From Candidatus Sulfopaludibacter sp. SbA3 (GTDB lineage: Bacteria > Acidobacteriota > Vicinamibacteria > Vicinamibacterales > UBA2999): a stretch of DNA of 64,000 bases. This document shows, piece by piece, positions 52,035 to 61,214 of this stretch (positions are counted from its first letter, which is position 1; each line of letters opens with the position of its first letter). A program made the position numbers and the translations under genes. Below the pieces are notes generated by a model. That model was not told the origin of the DNA. It saw nothing but the letters and a program-made list of their open reading frames with translations, and ran no database searches. The stretch is from positions 1-64,000 of the forward strand of contig CAMDNQ010000005.1 in the NCBI GenBank assembly GCA_945903265.1, written 5' to 3'.

Positions 52035-53771
52035 GTGGGCGTCGACATCGACCGCCGGCTCTTCCTGCAATTTCTTGGTGCCGGCCTGACGGGGGCCACG
52101 TGGCACGGCACTCCCCTCGGACCACTGGCACAACCCGCGCTCCACGCCGCCGCGCAGGCGGCGCCCCCGCGCAGCCCGTTTGCCGGCTTCACCGGAATCG
52201 ATCCGACCAGTAGAGACGACCTCGTGCTCGCGGACGGCTTCATGCACGACGTCATCGCGCTCTGGGGCGACAGGCTTCCAGGCACGAATGCGCGCTTCGG
52301 CTACAACGCCGACTACACGGCGTTCTTCCCCACCGCGGCAGACGGCAGCGAAGGCGTGCTGGTCGTCAACCACGAGCATCTCAGCATGCCGGAGCCGGGC
52401 GAAGTTGGCGTGTACCTGCAGACATTCCCGGTGCTCATGGGCCGCGTCGCCGAAATCGAGGACGAGTTGCAGGACGTCGGCGTGTCGGTCCTTCGCATTC
52501 GACGAGATGCGAACCGCCGCTGGCAGATCGTCGCGTCCCCGGTGACGCGGCGCTATGACGCGACATCACCGATGCGAGTATCGGGACCCGCGCTCCAGCG
52601 CGGCAGCGTCGCTGGAACGCTGGCGAATTGTTCGGGCTGCCACACCCCGTGGAACACGGTCCTCACGTGTGAGGAGAACATCCACTTCTTCGTGCCACCC
52701 GACGTCGACACGACCGGCCGGTCCCGCACGGGCGGCCGGTTTCGACTCGATGGATCGCACTACGGCTGGGTCGTGGAAATCGATCCGATGGATCCAGAGT
52801 GGGTGCCGGTCAAGCACACCCTGCTGGGGCGATTCCGCCATGAGAACGTCGCCATCCGCGCCGAGGCAGGACGACCGATCGCTGCCTACATGGGCGACGA
52901 CCGGATCAACGGCCACGTCTATAAGTTCGTGTCGGAGCGATCGTTCTCCCCCGCCGCCGACAATCGGGGCTCGCTCCTCGCGAGCGGACGCCTCTACACC
53001 GCCTTGTTCCGCGCGGACGGCACCGGCGAATGGCGTGAGCTGTCGGAAGCCTCGCCGCTGCGCCCCAATCCGGGATCGGACATGCCGGCGGTGCCGAGAG
53101 GAGCCACCACCCTTGGCCAGGTGTACGCGGACACCGGCGCCATCGTCACGGATGCGTACCGCGCCGCGAACCTGATCGGCGCCACCCCGACCGGCAGGCC
53201 GGAGGACGTCGAAGTGCATCCGCTCGACGGAAGCGTCTACATCGCGTTCACCGAGGCCGCCACGGCGCGCGGCAGCCTCTTCACGAATCTCCATGGCGAG
53301 ATCTGCCGCATCCGCGAAGAGGATGACGTCACGGGTGTCCGGTTTACGTGGATGCGATGGAAGGCCGGCGGCCCGAACGACCCGGCGCAGCGCGGCCACG
53401 TCTTCGCCGCGCCTGACAATCTGTCGTTCGATCCCAACGGCGACCTGTGGGTGGTGTGCGACATCACGACCGTGCGCCTCAACGGAGACCCGCGCTACAC
53501 CGCGTTCCAGAACAACGGAATGTTCTTTATCCCGGCGTCTGGCACGGACGCCGGTGCGGCGCGGCAGTTCGCGTCCGGCCCCTGCGAATCGGAGCTGACG
53601 GGGCCGTCATGGACGCCGGACCGGGAGACGCTGTTCCTGTCCGTGCAGCATCCGGGCGAGGGTGCCGGGATGCGAACGCCGGCCATGCAGGCTCCACGCG
53701 GGAGCAACTGGCCCTCAGGCCGAATCAACGAACCTCCCCGCCCTGGAGTCGTCTCGATACACCGGCGTTAG
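52035..53771 (+). CDS. PhoX family alkaline phosphatase (DUF839)
   Basis: The 578-residue exported protein has a Tat-like start (DRRLFLQFLGAGLTG) and PhoX family blocks: 'VVNHEHLSMPEPG', 'NCSGCHTPWNTVLTCEENIHFF', 'GRFRHENVAIRA', 'AAYMGDDRINGHVYKFVS' and 'EDVEVHPLDGSVYIAFTE'. PhoX is a Ca/Fe-dependent periplasmic phosphatase induced by phosphate limitation. The start is GTG 52035. It directly follows the PhoB-type regulator. Confidence 0.88.
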   Translation: MGVDIDRRLFLQFLGAGLTGATWHGTPLGPLAQPALHAAAQAAPPRSPFAGFTGIDPTSRDDLVLADGFMHDVIALWGDRLPGTNARFGYNADYTAFFPTAADGSEGVLVVNHEHLSMPEPGEVGVYLQTFPVLMGRVAEIEDELQDVGVSVLRIRRDANRRWQIVASPVTRRYDATSPMRVSGPALQRGSVAGTLANCSGCHTPWNTVLTCEENIHFFVPPDVDTTGRSRTGGRFRLDGSHYGWVVEIDPMDPEWVPVKHTLLGRFRHENVAIRAEAGRPIAAYMGDDRINGHVYKFVSERSFSPAADNRGSLLASGRLYTALFRADGTGEWRELSEASPLRPNPGSDMPAVPRGATTLGQVYADTGAIVTDAYRAANLIGATPTGRPEDVEVHPLDGSVYIAFTEAATARGSLFTNLHGEICRIREEDDVTGVRFTWMRWKAGGPNDPAQRGHVFAAPDNLSFDPNGDLWVVCDITTVRLNGDPRYTAFQNNGMFFIPASGTDAGAARQFASGPCESELTGPSWTPDRETLFLSVQHPGEGAGMRTPAMQAPRGSNWPSGRINEPPRPGVVSIHRR

Positions 53772-54280
53772 TCGCCCGCGGCGAAGCCACGCAGTTCAGC
53801 CTGCACCTGCCGGCCGGCCGAGCGAGCTGCCGCCGAATCGGCCCACGTCACGCCTCCCCGCTTGTGCACGTGGCCGATCGATTCATACAGCCGCTCGACG
53901 CCCGCGGCGTCCACCACCCAGCGCGCCTGCGCGATCTCCCACGCGTGGTACAGCTCGTGACCGAGAAGCGCCACCGCTGCGTCGCCGGTCACGGACTGCG
54001 CGATGCTGATGCGGAGGTACCGGTATGCGCCGGCTTTCGTCACGAATCGCGTCGTGCCCGGCGCCGGGTTCGCACCCTCGTGACACACCTCGACGTGGAC
54101 GATCAAGTCCGTCTCCTGCAGCGCGTGGACGAGCGCCGAGAGGGTGGGCGATGCCTGAGCTCCGCGCCCCAGGATGAATGCGGATCGCGCGTCGAACGCG
54201 CGCACGCGCGGGACGGTATCGGCGCTGACGGCACAGGAGAAGACCAGCACGAGGATCAGCGGCGCGACAACGTATCCCAT
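53768..54280 (-). CDS. Secreted HExxH zincin-like protein
   Basis: The 170-residue protein has a signal peptide (LILVLVFSCAVSADT) and a short domain with HELYHAW at about residues 117-123, a zincin zinc-binding motif. A third ligand is not obvious. It may be a small metalloprotease or an inactive relative. Its stop overlaps the phoX stop, so the genes converge. Confidence 0.65.
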   Translation of the reverse strand: MGYVVAPLILVLVFSCAVSADTVPRVRAFDARSAFILGRGAQASPTLSALVHALQETDLIVHVEVCHEGANPAPGTTRFVTKAGAYRYLRISIAQSVTGDAAVALLGHELYHAWEIAQARWVVDAAGVERLYESIGHVHKRGGVTWADSAAARSAGRQVQAELRGFAAGD

Positions 54281-54360
54281 GGCTTCGACAATACGGACCG
54301 CGTGCGACGCGATGGAGACGCCGGTGAGAACTTCGCGTATCGCGCGTGGTTTTTGCGCGG

Positions 54361-54378
54361 TTGTCGTCGGGGTGTCAC
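54361..54378 (+). promoter_or_regulatory. PHO-box-like repeat TTGTCGT-CGGG-GTGTCAC
   Basis: Two TGTC-containing 7-mers are spaced 11 bp apart, 13 bp before the candidate start at 54391 and about 34 bp before ATG 54412. It matches the 7-4-7 layout of the other sites. Confidence 0.45.
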
Positions 54379-54390
54379 GGTGACGTTTCG

Positions 54391-55101
54391 ATGCGCTGGC
54401 ACCGTATCGTCATGCGATCACGACCACTGACGGTGCTGAGTGTTGTGGCCGGCCTGGTGTGGTCGGCCGCGTGGCCCGCGGCCGCTCCGGAGACGCCGCC
54501 CGTCGTCGAGCGGTTCCTGTCGCGCGTCGAGCATCCCCTTCGGAGCTACACGGGGCGGCGCATGATGAGAGCCCGCAACGATCGGTTCAACAAGGAAGGC
54601 TGGCTCGAGGCCGTTGTCACGTTTCGCGACTCCGACGGGCTGACCTACCGCATCATCTCGAGCGGCGGCTCGGAGTATGTCGTCCGGCGTGTGCTGGAGC
54701 CGGCGCTCGCCGGTGAGGCTGACATGTGGCACCGCGGGGAGCCGCAGCGGTTCGGCCTGACCGGGGCGAACTACGAATTCTCTGCTACGCCGGACGACGA
54801 AGAGGGCGACGGCGGGGCCCGCATCTCGGCGACCCCGCGACGAAAGCACCACCTGCTCTTCCTCGGAACGCTGCACCTGTCCGCCGAGGGCGACCTCCTG
54901 CGCATCGAGGGCCGCCTTTCGAGGAGCCCCTCATTCTGGACATCGCGGGTCGATATCGTGCGGACGTTCCGCCGTATCCACGACGTGCGCGTCCCTGTCG
55001 AGCTGCAGAGCACGGCACACGTTCGCATTGCGGGGCCCTCGCAGATGCAGATCCAGTATCTCTACACATCGATTAACGGCGTCGCCGTCGGCGTCCCGTA
55101 G
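54391..55101 (+). CDS. Secreted protein of unknown function in the phosphate island
   Basis: The protein of about 236 residues has an N-terminal signal peptide (RPLTVLSVVAGLVWSAAWPAAA) and a beta-rich mature part: 'VVERFLSRVEHPLRSYTGRRMM', 'RIISSGGSEYVVRRVLEPALAGE', 'LRIEGRLSRSPSFWTSRVDIVRTF', 'VPVELQSTAHVRIAGPSQMQIQYLY'. It resembles outer-membrane-lipoprotein-sorting-like folds, but I cannot assign a family. ATG 54391 or 54412 may start it. It is followed by GDPD on the same strand. Confidence 0.65.
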   Translation: MRWHRIVMRSRPLTVLSVVAGLVWSAAWPAAAPETPPVVERFLSRVEHPLRSYTGRRMMRARNDRFNKEGWLEAVVTFRDSDGLTYRIISSGGSEYVVRRVLEPALAGEADMWHRGEPQRFGLTGANYEFSATPDDEEGDGGARISATPRRKHHLLFLGTLHLSAEGDLLRIEGRLSRSPSFWTSRVDIVRTFRRIHDVRVPVELQSTAHVRIAGPSQMQIQYLYTSINGVAVGVP

Positions 55102-55143
55102 CCTGTTACAGAAACATTGCACTGCATTGGTATCGTCCCGGGC

Positions 55144-56064
55144 ATGTCTCGCCTCTTCCTCTTCAGGGTTACGCTCGCGTGCATGGTCGTGGGCTTCACT
55201 GCCGCGGCGCAGACGCCGGCGTCCAGGACGCTGATCGCGCACCGCGGCGCCTCCGCCTACGCGCCCGAACATACGCTCGCGTCGTACCGGCTCGCGCTCC
55301 AGCAGGGGGCCGACTATGTCGAACAGGACCTTGCCGTGACGCGCGACGGCGTGCTGATCTGCCTGCACGACGAGTCGCTCGAGCGGACGACCAACGTCGA
55401 GGAGCTCTTTCCGGACCGGGGCACGCTCGACGGCGTCACCGGGCGCACCCGCTGGCTTGCCGCCGACTTCACCCTTGCCGAGATCAAGCGGCTCGACGCG
55501 GGCAGCTGGTTCGACCCGAAGTTTGCCGGCGAGCGCGTGCCGACGTGGGAAGAAGCCGTGCAGGTGGTCGGAGACGCCGCGGGTCTCTACCCGGAGCTGA
55601 AGGCCCCGGCGCTCTATCGCGCGCGCCGCGTCGACATGGCGCGCGTCTTCTCGGACTCCGTGACGCGCCTGCGGCTCGAGCGGACCCCCGGCAAGCTGAT
55701 CGTGCAGTCGTTTGACGACCAGGTCCTCCGCGAGCTGGCCGCACTCCTGCCGCACACGCCGCGAACCTTCCTGATCGACAACTCAGAGGGTGCGCGGTGG
55801 CTCACGGCGTCAGGACTGAAGACCATCGCCGGCTTCGCCACCGGCATCGGCCCCAGCAAGCTTCTCATCGACCAGCGGGCGGACCTCGTGCGGCTGGCGC
55901 ACGCCACGGGACTGACCGTCACACCGTACACCTTCACCACACGGGGACCCGCTACGCGGTTCGCCGACGTGCGCGCGGAGATGGAGTACTACCTGGCTAC
56001 GCTTGGAGTCGACGCGGTCTTTACGGATAATCCAGACAGGTTCCCGCGCGATGGTGCCAGATAA
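55144..56064 (+). CDS. Glycerophosphodiester phosphodiesterase (GDPD), secreted
   Basis: The 306-residue protein starts at ATG 55144 with a signal peptide (cleavage near TAAAQT). The GDPD domain has 'LIAHRGASAYAPEHTLASY' (catalytic His, metal Glu), 'GADYVEQDLAVTRDGVLICLHDESLERTT' (pieces) and 'FTDNPDRF'. It cleaves glycerophosphodiesters to glycerol-3-phosphate and an alcohol, a standard phosphate-scavenging step. Its end overlaps the ArsC start by 14 bp. Confidence 0.92.
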   Translation: MSRLFLFRVTLACMVVGFTAAAQTPASRTLIAHRGASAYAPEHTLASYRLALQQGADYVEQDLAVTRDGVLICLHDESLERTTNVEELFPDRGTLDGVTGRTRWLAADFTLAEIKRLDAGSWFDPKFAGERVPTWEEAVQVVGDAAGLYPELKAPALYRARRVDMARVFSDSVTRLRLERTPGKLIVQSFDDQVLRELAALLPHTPRTFLIDNSEGARWLTASGLKTIAGFATGIGPSKLLIDQRADLVRLAHATGLTVTPYTFTTRGPATRFADVRAEMEYYLATLGVDAVFTDNPDRFPRDGAR

Positions 56065-56599
56065 ACCGGCGCTCAACGTCCTGTTTCTGTGTACAGGCAA
56101 CTCCGCCCGCTCGATCATGGCGGAAGCGCTGATGAACCACCTGACCCTCTCGAGGGGCAAGTTCCGCGCCTTCAGCGCCGGCAGCCACCCTCGCGGCGAG
56201 GTCGATCCGCTGGCCATCGAGACCCTTGCCGAGCAGAACATCGCGACCGAAGGACTCCGCAGCAAGAGCTGGGATGAATTCGGCCGCGCCGGGTCGAACG
56301 ACATGCACTTCGTGTTCACGGTGTGCGACCAGGCGGCTGCCGAACAGTGCCCCACCTGGCCTGGCCAGCCGATGACCGCGCACTGGGGGGTGTCCGATCC
56401 GGCTGCGGTGACCGAATCGACTGACGCGCGCCGGCGTGCCTTCCGCGAGGCCGCGTTCATTCTGCGGCGGCGCATCGAACTGTTTGCCAGCCTGCCCTTG
56501 GACAAGCTCAGTCAGCTCGCACTCCAGGATCGGCTCGACGCGATCGGCCGCCACACCGCCTCTGACGGCGCGCCCGACGGCGAGCGCGCGCGAACGTAG
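56051..56599 (+). CDS. arsC: Arsenate reductase ArsC, LMW-PTP (thioredoxin-coupled) type
   Basis: The 182-residue protein has the phosphatase-like P-loop C14-TGNSARS at its N-terminus, then 'FSAGSHPRGEVDPLAI', 'VFTVCDQAAAEQCPTWPGQPMTAHWG' and a C-terminal helix. These features define LMW-protein-tyrosine-phosphatase-like ArsC. Arsenate enters through phosphate uptake systems, so its position among phosphatase genes fits. ATG 56051 is chosen from homology; it is coupled to the GDPD gene. Confidence 0.9.
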   Translation: MVPDKPALNVLFLCTGNSARSIMAEALMNHLTLSRGKFRAFSAGSHPRGEVDPLAIETLAEQNIATEGLRSKSWDEFGRAGSNDMHFVFTVCDQAAAEQCPTWPGQPMTAHWGVSDPAAVTESTDARRRAFREAAFILRRRIELFASLPLDKLSQLALQDRLDAIGRHTASDGAPDGERART

Positions 56600-56629
56600 C
56601 CCGCCAGTCAAATTTTCGTAACGCGCCCA

Positions 56630-56647
56630 ATCGACACCCCTTCGTCA
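56630..56647 (+). promoter_or_regulatory. PHO-box-like repeat TCGACAC-CCCT-TCGTCAC
   Basis: Two similar 7-mers are spaced 11 bp apart, 23 bp before the alkaline phosphatase ATG. The second unit is identical to one in the site at 50782. Confidence 0.5.
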
Positions 56648-56670
56648 CACCCGTTCCGTAGTGTGGCGGC

Positions 56671-57780
56671 ATGCGACTCATCCTGGTTCTCTGTCTGGCG
56701 ATTCCGGTTCTCGCGTCCGCGCAGACGCGCGCGCAGAATGTGATCCTGTTCCTCGCCGATGCCGCCGGACTTCCGACCATCAACGCGGCGAGCATCCACG
56801 GCCACAAGGCCCCGCGAAAGCTGTTCATCCAGCGCATGCCCCAGATCGCGCTATCCGAGACGTCGACCGCTTCGGAACTCGTCACCGACTCCGCCGCGGG
56901 CATGACGGCGATCGTGACGGGCTCGCGCACGCACAACGGCGTGATCGCACAGTCGGACGCCGCCGTCCGCGGCAGGCTCGATGGCGCGCCGCTCAAGACC
57001 ATCCTCGAATATGCCGAAGAGCGCGGCCTCTCGACCGGCGTCATCTCGAACGATTCCCTGGCCGGGGCCACGCCGGCCTCGCTCTACGCGCACGTCAACG
57101 ATCGCAACAAGACGGCGGACATCTTTATCCAGGCACTGACGCCGCGGGCCGGCGACGGTGTCGACGTGCTGATCGGGTCAGGGCGGAGCGCCATCGAACG
57201 GGCGCTGATGGCCGCCCGCCGGCCGCTGCCCGACCTCGCACGCGAGAGCGGCCGGACGGTGCTGGCGTCGCTGCGCGACATAGACCGGCAGGGGTCGCGG
57301 GCGGTTGTGCTGCTCGAGGACAACAGCTTCGACATCGGCGAGGCCACGCGGATGGCCATCGAGATGCTGTCGCGTAACCCGAACGGCTATTTCCTCATGG
57401 TCGAGTCCGACGCGCACACCGATTCCATCCGGCAGGGCCTCGACCGCGTCGTGGCGTTCGACCGGGCCATCGAGGACATCGCCAAGCGGGTCGGTGACGA
57501 CACGCTGCTGCTCTTCACGGCCGACCACTCATTCGACCTGCGCGTCTATGACGGCAAGTGGGACGCGCCGCTGCTGGCCGGTGTCCCTGCGGAGATGGGC
57601 TCGGGAGCCGGCGCCGTGACGCTGCGCTCTGTGCGGATGAACGATGACCACACGGGCGAGGAAGTGCTCGTCGCCGCGCAGGGCCCTGGCAGCGAGCGGG
57701 TCCGCGGGTACATGGCCAACACCGATCTCTTCCACGTCATGATGTCGGCGTTCGGATGGGCTGGGCCCGCGACCCGGTAA
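56671..57780 (+). CDS. Alkaline phosphatase (PhoA superfamily)
   Basis: The 369-residue exported enzyme has a signal peptide (ends SAQTRA) and alkaline phosphatase landmarks: 'NVILFLADAAG' (metal Asp), the nucleophile motif TDSAAGMTAIVTG, 'SRTHNGVI', 'FLMVESDAHTDSI' and 'LLFTADHSFDL' (metal Asp/His). It is shorter than E. coli PhoA (about 450). Periplasmic hydrolysis of phosphomonoesters is expected. Confidence 0.88.
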   Translation: MRLILVLCLAIPVLASAQTRAQNVILFLADAAGLPTINAASIHGHKAPRKLFIQRMPQIALSETSTASELVTDSAAGMTAIVTGSRTHNGVIAQSDAAVRGRLDGAPLKTILEYAEERGLSTGVISNDSLAGATPASLYAHVNDRNKTADIFIQALTPRAGDGVDVLIGSGRSAIERALMAARRPLPDLARESGRTVLASLRDIDRQGSRAVVLLEDNSFDIGEATRMAIEMLSRNPNGYFLMVESDAHTDSIRQGLDRVVAFDRAIEDIAKRVGDDTLLLFTADHSFDLRVYDGKWDAPLLAGVPAEMGSGAGAVTLRSVRMNDDHTGEEVLVAAQGPGSERVRGYMANTDLFHVMMSAFGWAGPATR

Positions 57781-57800
57781 CGCTCGTATAGCATGTCGGG

Positions 57801-58892
57801 ATGTCCCGGAGCGTGTCGGGATGGCTGACCGGCTTCTTTCTGTACGACGTCGCCGAGGCCATCGACCTTAAGACCGTCGCGACGCTGATCGGCTCGACCG
57901 AGCCGGCCCGGATGGCATCGAAGCCGCCGGCGCCCCCCTACATCCAGTACGCGAACGCTCCCGTCACGGTGGACGGCCGCACCCTTGACGCGGCCGGCGT
58001 CGACGGATGGCAGGTCCGGTTCAAGGTGTTCGACTACGGCGTCGTCTCGGTGGCCCTGACGCGTCCACTCCCGCCGACATGGGAGGGCATGCTGGCCGAA
58101 GGCCTCGTCTGGCACGACGACCCGGCCCTGGCCGCGTCCGCCGAGCGGACGTGCCGCGCGTTTCTCACCCGCGTCGATGCAGCTCTCGAGAAACCCCGCG
58201 CGGTCCTGCTGTCAGAGGACTACCTGGTCTTCACGGCGACGCGCATCGAAGGCATTGAGTCGGCCGATCCGCTGCTGCAAGCACATGGCGCGGACCTCGC
58301 GCAGCTGCTCCGCGGCGAGCGCGATCCGCTGAGCGTGCAGGAACGCGAGGAAGTCCTGCGCCATCGGATCTCGTACCTGGCCACCGATCTCGTCATTCCG
58401 ACATGGAACGCCGCCTTCATCTACGACACCGACTCCGGCGCGCGTGGGGTGCTCGAGATCCTCGAGTTCGCGAATTCCCAGCTGCTCGAGTTCCGCTATT
58501 ACGACGGACTACTGGACGGGGAACTCGCGCGGATCTACGCGCAACTGGAACGGCCGGGCTGGGGCCAGAACTGGTTCGGCCGCCGGTTTACGCGCGCGGC
58601 GCGGCAGGTGCACTCGCTCTTCATCGAAGTGAACGAGCTGACGGACAAGACAGAGAATGCGTTGAAGGTGGCGGGCGACGTCTATGCGGCCAGGCTCTTC
58701 AACCTGACGGGAGCGCGGCTCGGCCTCGACCACTGGAAAGGCACCGTCCGGGAAAAACTGAAGACGCTCGACGACATCTATCGCTTTGCCGTGGAACAGA
58801 CGGCGATGGCCCGCGGAGAAATCCTCGAGCTGACCATCGTGCTCATCCTGCTCTTCGAGTTGGCGCTCTTCTTTGCCGGGATCATGCGCTGA
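57801..58892 (+). CDS. RMD1/DUF155 (YagE-like) family protein
   Basis: The 363-residue protein matches RMD1: an N-terminal domain with 'GWQVRFKVFDYGVVSVAL', a middle 'EILEFANSQLLEFRYYDGLLD', 'ELTDKTENALKVAGDVYAARLF' and a single C-terminal membrane segment (ILELTIVLILLFELALFFAG). Eukaryotic relatives are mitochondrial or nuclear-envelope proteins affecting meiosis and mitochondrial translation; bacterial roles are unclear. It follows the alkaline phosphatase by 20 bp. Confidence 0.87.
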   Translation: MSRSVSGWLTGFFLYDVAEAIDLKTVATLIGSTEPARMASKPPAPPYIQYANAPVTVDGRTLDAAGVDGWQVRFKVFDYGVVSVALTRPLPPTWEGMLAEGLVWHDDPALAASAERTCRAFLTRVDAALEKPRAVLLSEDYLVFTATRIEGIESADPLLQAHGADLAQLLRGERDPLSVQEREEVLRHRISYLATDLVIPTWNAAFIYDTDSGARGVLEILEFANSQLLEFRYYDGLLDGELARIYAQLERPGWGQNWFGRRFTRAARQVHSLFIEVNELTDKTENALKVAGDVYAARLFNLTGARLGLDHWKGTVREKLKTLDDIYRFAVEQTAMARGEILELTIVLILLFELALFFAGIMR

Positions 58893-61214
58893 TTACTGCG
58901 CGGTCGTTACATGGATCGCGTTGCTGAAGACGGTGGGACCTGAGGCGTCGGAGATAATCACACTGAACCAGTCGCCATCAGCGGTACGGCTCCTCCACTC
59001 GGCCCGGCCGCCGGCGTCCAGGACGGATGTCTGCGCGACGACGCCGCGCCGCACCCAGGAGACACGTTGACCGGCCGCACCCTCGGCGCGCACGCGAAAT
59101 AGGGGCATCGCCCCTTCGGGAAGAGTGCCACCCATCTCTACGCGGCGGCTACCGGACTCCGCCCCGAACTCGAGCGACGGCCCGGCCGGGCCGCGCGTCT
59201 TCACGTAGACGCGGCCGTGCCGCAGACCGTCCAGCAGCGCCACCTCGGAAAGCGCCTCGGCATGAATCATCGTCGTCGGGGTTCCCAGCCGCCGATCCGC
59301 CGTTTCGTCCGGGGTGTGCTCGTCGCTGCCACCGATGGGCGCGAGCCGGTGCCCGCGATTGAGCAGAGCGGCCCAGAACGACCACCCCGCCAGAGGACCG
59401 TCAGCGGCATCCCCATTCACGATCTCCACGGCGTCGAGCGCCGCGATAGTGTCGGTGTCGGCATCGTTCCACCCGCATCCCATGCAGCGCTCGTCGTCCG
59501 GGGCAGACGGGTGATTGATGGAGAGAAACGCGCCGGTCTTCCGGAGGGCGGCGGCCACATCGCGGATGGCGCGCGACGCGCCGAGACGAAAGTCCACGAA
59601 GTGCTGCTCGCCGAACGCATTCATGTGCCCGCGATAGGTCGTCACCTCGCGGCCATGCAGCAGGAGCAGCTCCGGATACTGCGGCTGAAGGCGGTCGACG
59701 TCCGCCCAGTGGCTGGCCGTGTTGTGGTCGGTCAACGCGACGAAATCCAGACCCGCCTTCCGCGCCGCGTCGAAGACGTGTTCGGGCGGCACCCGCAGCC
59801 GGCGGCCGCCGGCGCCCGTCGTACGGCCGTCGCTGTGGCCGGAGTGCGAATGCAGGTCGCCCGCGTACCAGCGCGCGGCCGGCGATAGCGATCCCCAGCG
59901 TTCGGCGCCTCCCGCAAACGTGACAGTCACGGTGTAAGGAGCCGTCACGCCATCACGGATGTTCGGAATGCCCAGGATGACCGCCCACTGCCCCGGCGCC
60001 ATCGGGCCCGGGGTGTACCCGTAACTGGCGGAGTGCTCGGCGACGAAGATCTGCTGCGCGCCGCCGCCGCTCCATCCGCGGAATCCATCCGGGCCGCGGA
60101 GTCCCAGATCGATGACCGTGCGCTCGCGATCGTCGTAGGCGAGCGACACGTCGACGCGGCGCGTGCCGCGGGGAACGGTGAAGGGAATCTCGAACAGCCG
60201 CTCGTAGTCCTCGCGGGAGACGGATCCACGCAACACGAGAGGCATGTGCGTCCGCAGCAGGCTCCCGAATTCCTCGTACTGGTCGACCGCCACGAAATCA
60301 ACACCGGCGCGTATCGCCGCGTCCCACCGGACGCGCGCGGCCGCGAGCGAGCCGAAGTTGTAGGACGCCGTCCACCCGCTTGCCGTGCCGAGCGGATCGT
60401 GGCCGTTGAGCGTGTAGAACCGGACCCAGAGCCCCGCGTCGTGCGCCGTGCGGACGATATCGTTCAGCCGCGTCTCTTCGGCGGCCGTCCACTCCCCGGC
60501 CTTCGGCTGTTCGATCCCTTCCACCACCGCCCACGAGTGATTCCACCACCGCCGGTAATTGGTGCGCGGCGCCGGTGTCAGGCCCGGCAGCGTGTGCACC
60601 GACCCGAACAGGCGCAGCTTCGCGCCGACGGGCACCGCGTCATGGAACGTGCGCTCCTGGATATCAGGATGCTCGGTCAGCACGAGCATCGGGCCCGCCT
60701 GCAGGGGCGCCACGTCGGTAACCGATCCCGTGCGCAGCGCGGTCGTCAGCCACGCCTCGTACGTGCCGAGCGTGTTCCACAGCGCGGCATGATGCTCAGG
60801 CTCGTTTGTCTTGAAATCGAGGTGCAGCGTGATGAGCGGCCAGGTCTCACGCCGGTTGTCGCGGATGGCCTGCTCGACGAGCGGGCGCACCCGCTCGAAG
60901 AAGTAGGCATCCAGAGACGGTTCAGCGCCGGTTGCCACCGGCTCGTGCGAGACGACCGAGCGCGCGACGCCGGTTGCCGGATCGCGATACCAGGCCAGAT
61001 CCTGTTCGATGACGAGCGGTAGCCCCGTGGAGAGCGCCCGATCGAGGCGGTCCCCCCAGCGACCTCCGTCCGGATACGCGTTATGGGCATGCATGAGGAC
61101 GCGGGTGCCCGGCGCGAGCGCGTCCTGGGCGGCCGCGCTGCTGCCACACAGGACACTAACAACGACGCCACAAAGAACACGAAGATCACAGAGGCGTTTT
61201 TTTCTTTTGAGCAT
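58893..61214 (-). CDS. GDPD-like / PHP-domain (CehA/McbA-type) fusion, secreted
   Basis: The 773-residue protein fuses two phosphoesterase-type domains. The N-domain (about 35-340) is PI-PLC/GDPD-like: 'LMHAHNAYPDGGRWGDRLDRAL', 'PLVIEQDLAWY', 'FVAVDQYEEF'. A jelly-roll-like linker (about 345-450) follows. The C-domain (about 455-770) is a PHP metallohydrolase: 'YAGDLHSHSGHSDGR', 'DFVALTDHNTASHW', 'AFLSINHPSAPDDERCMGCGW', 'APIGGSDEHTPDE'. The signal peptide (RLCDLRVLCGVVVSVLCGSSAA) is encoded by a CTTCGTG-type repeat, and the ATG lies in the loop of a long inverted repeat. Confidence 0.88.
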   Translation of the reverse strand: MLKRKKRLCDLRVLCGVVVSVLCGSSAAAQDALAPGTRVLMHAHNAYPDGGRWGDRLDRALSTGLPLVIEQDLAWYRDPATGVARSVVSHEPVATGAEPSLDAYFFERVRPLVEQAIRDNRRETWPLITLHLDFKTNEPEHHAALWNTLGTYEAWLTTALRTGSVTDVAPLQAGPMLVLTEHPDIQERTFHDAVPVGAKLRLFGSVHTLPGLTPAPRTNYRRWWNHSWAVVEGIEQPKAGEWTAAEETRLNDIVRTAHDAGLWVRFYTLNGHDPLGTASGWTASYNFGSLAAARVRWDAAIRAGVDFVAVDQYEEFGSLLRTHMPLVLRGSVSREDYERLFEIPFTVPRGTRRVDVSLAYDDRERTVIDLGLRGPDGFRGWSGGGAQQIFVAEHSASYGYTPGPMAPGQWAVILGIPNIRDGVTAPYTVTVTFAGGAERWGSLSPAARWYAGDLHSHSGHSDGRTTGAGGRRLRVPPEHVFDAARKAGLDFVALTDHNTASHWADVDRLQPQYPELLLLHGREVTTYRGHMNAFGEQHFVDFRLGASRAIRDVAAALRKTGAFLSINHPSAPDDERCMGCGWNDADTDTIAALDAVEIVNGDAADGPLAGWSFWAALLNRGHRLAPIGGSDEHTPDETADRRLGTPTTMIHAEALSEVALLDGLRHGRVYVKTRGPAGPSLEFGAESGSRRVEMGGTLPEGAMPLFRVRAEGAAGQRVSWVRRGVVAQTSVLDAGGRAEWRSRTADGDWFSVIISDASGPTVFSNAIHVTTAQ

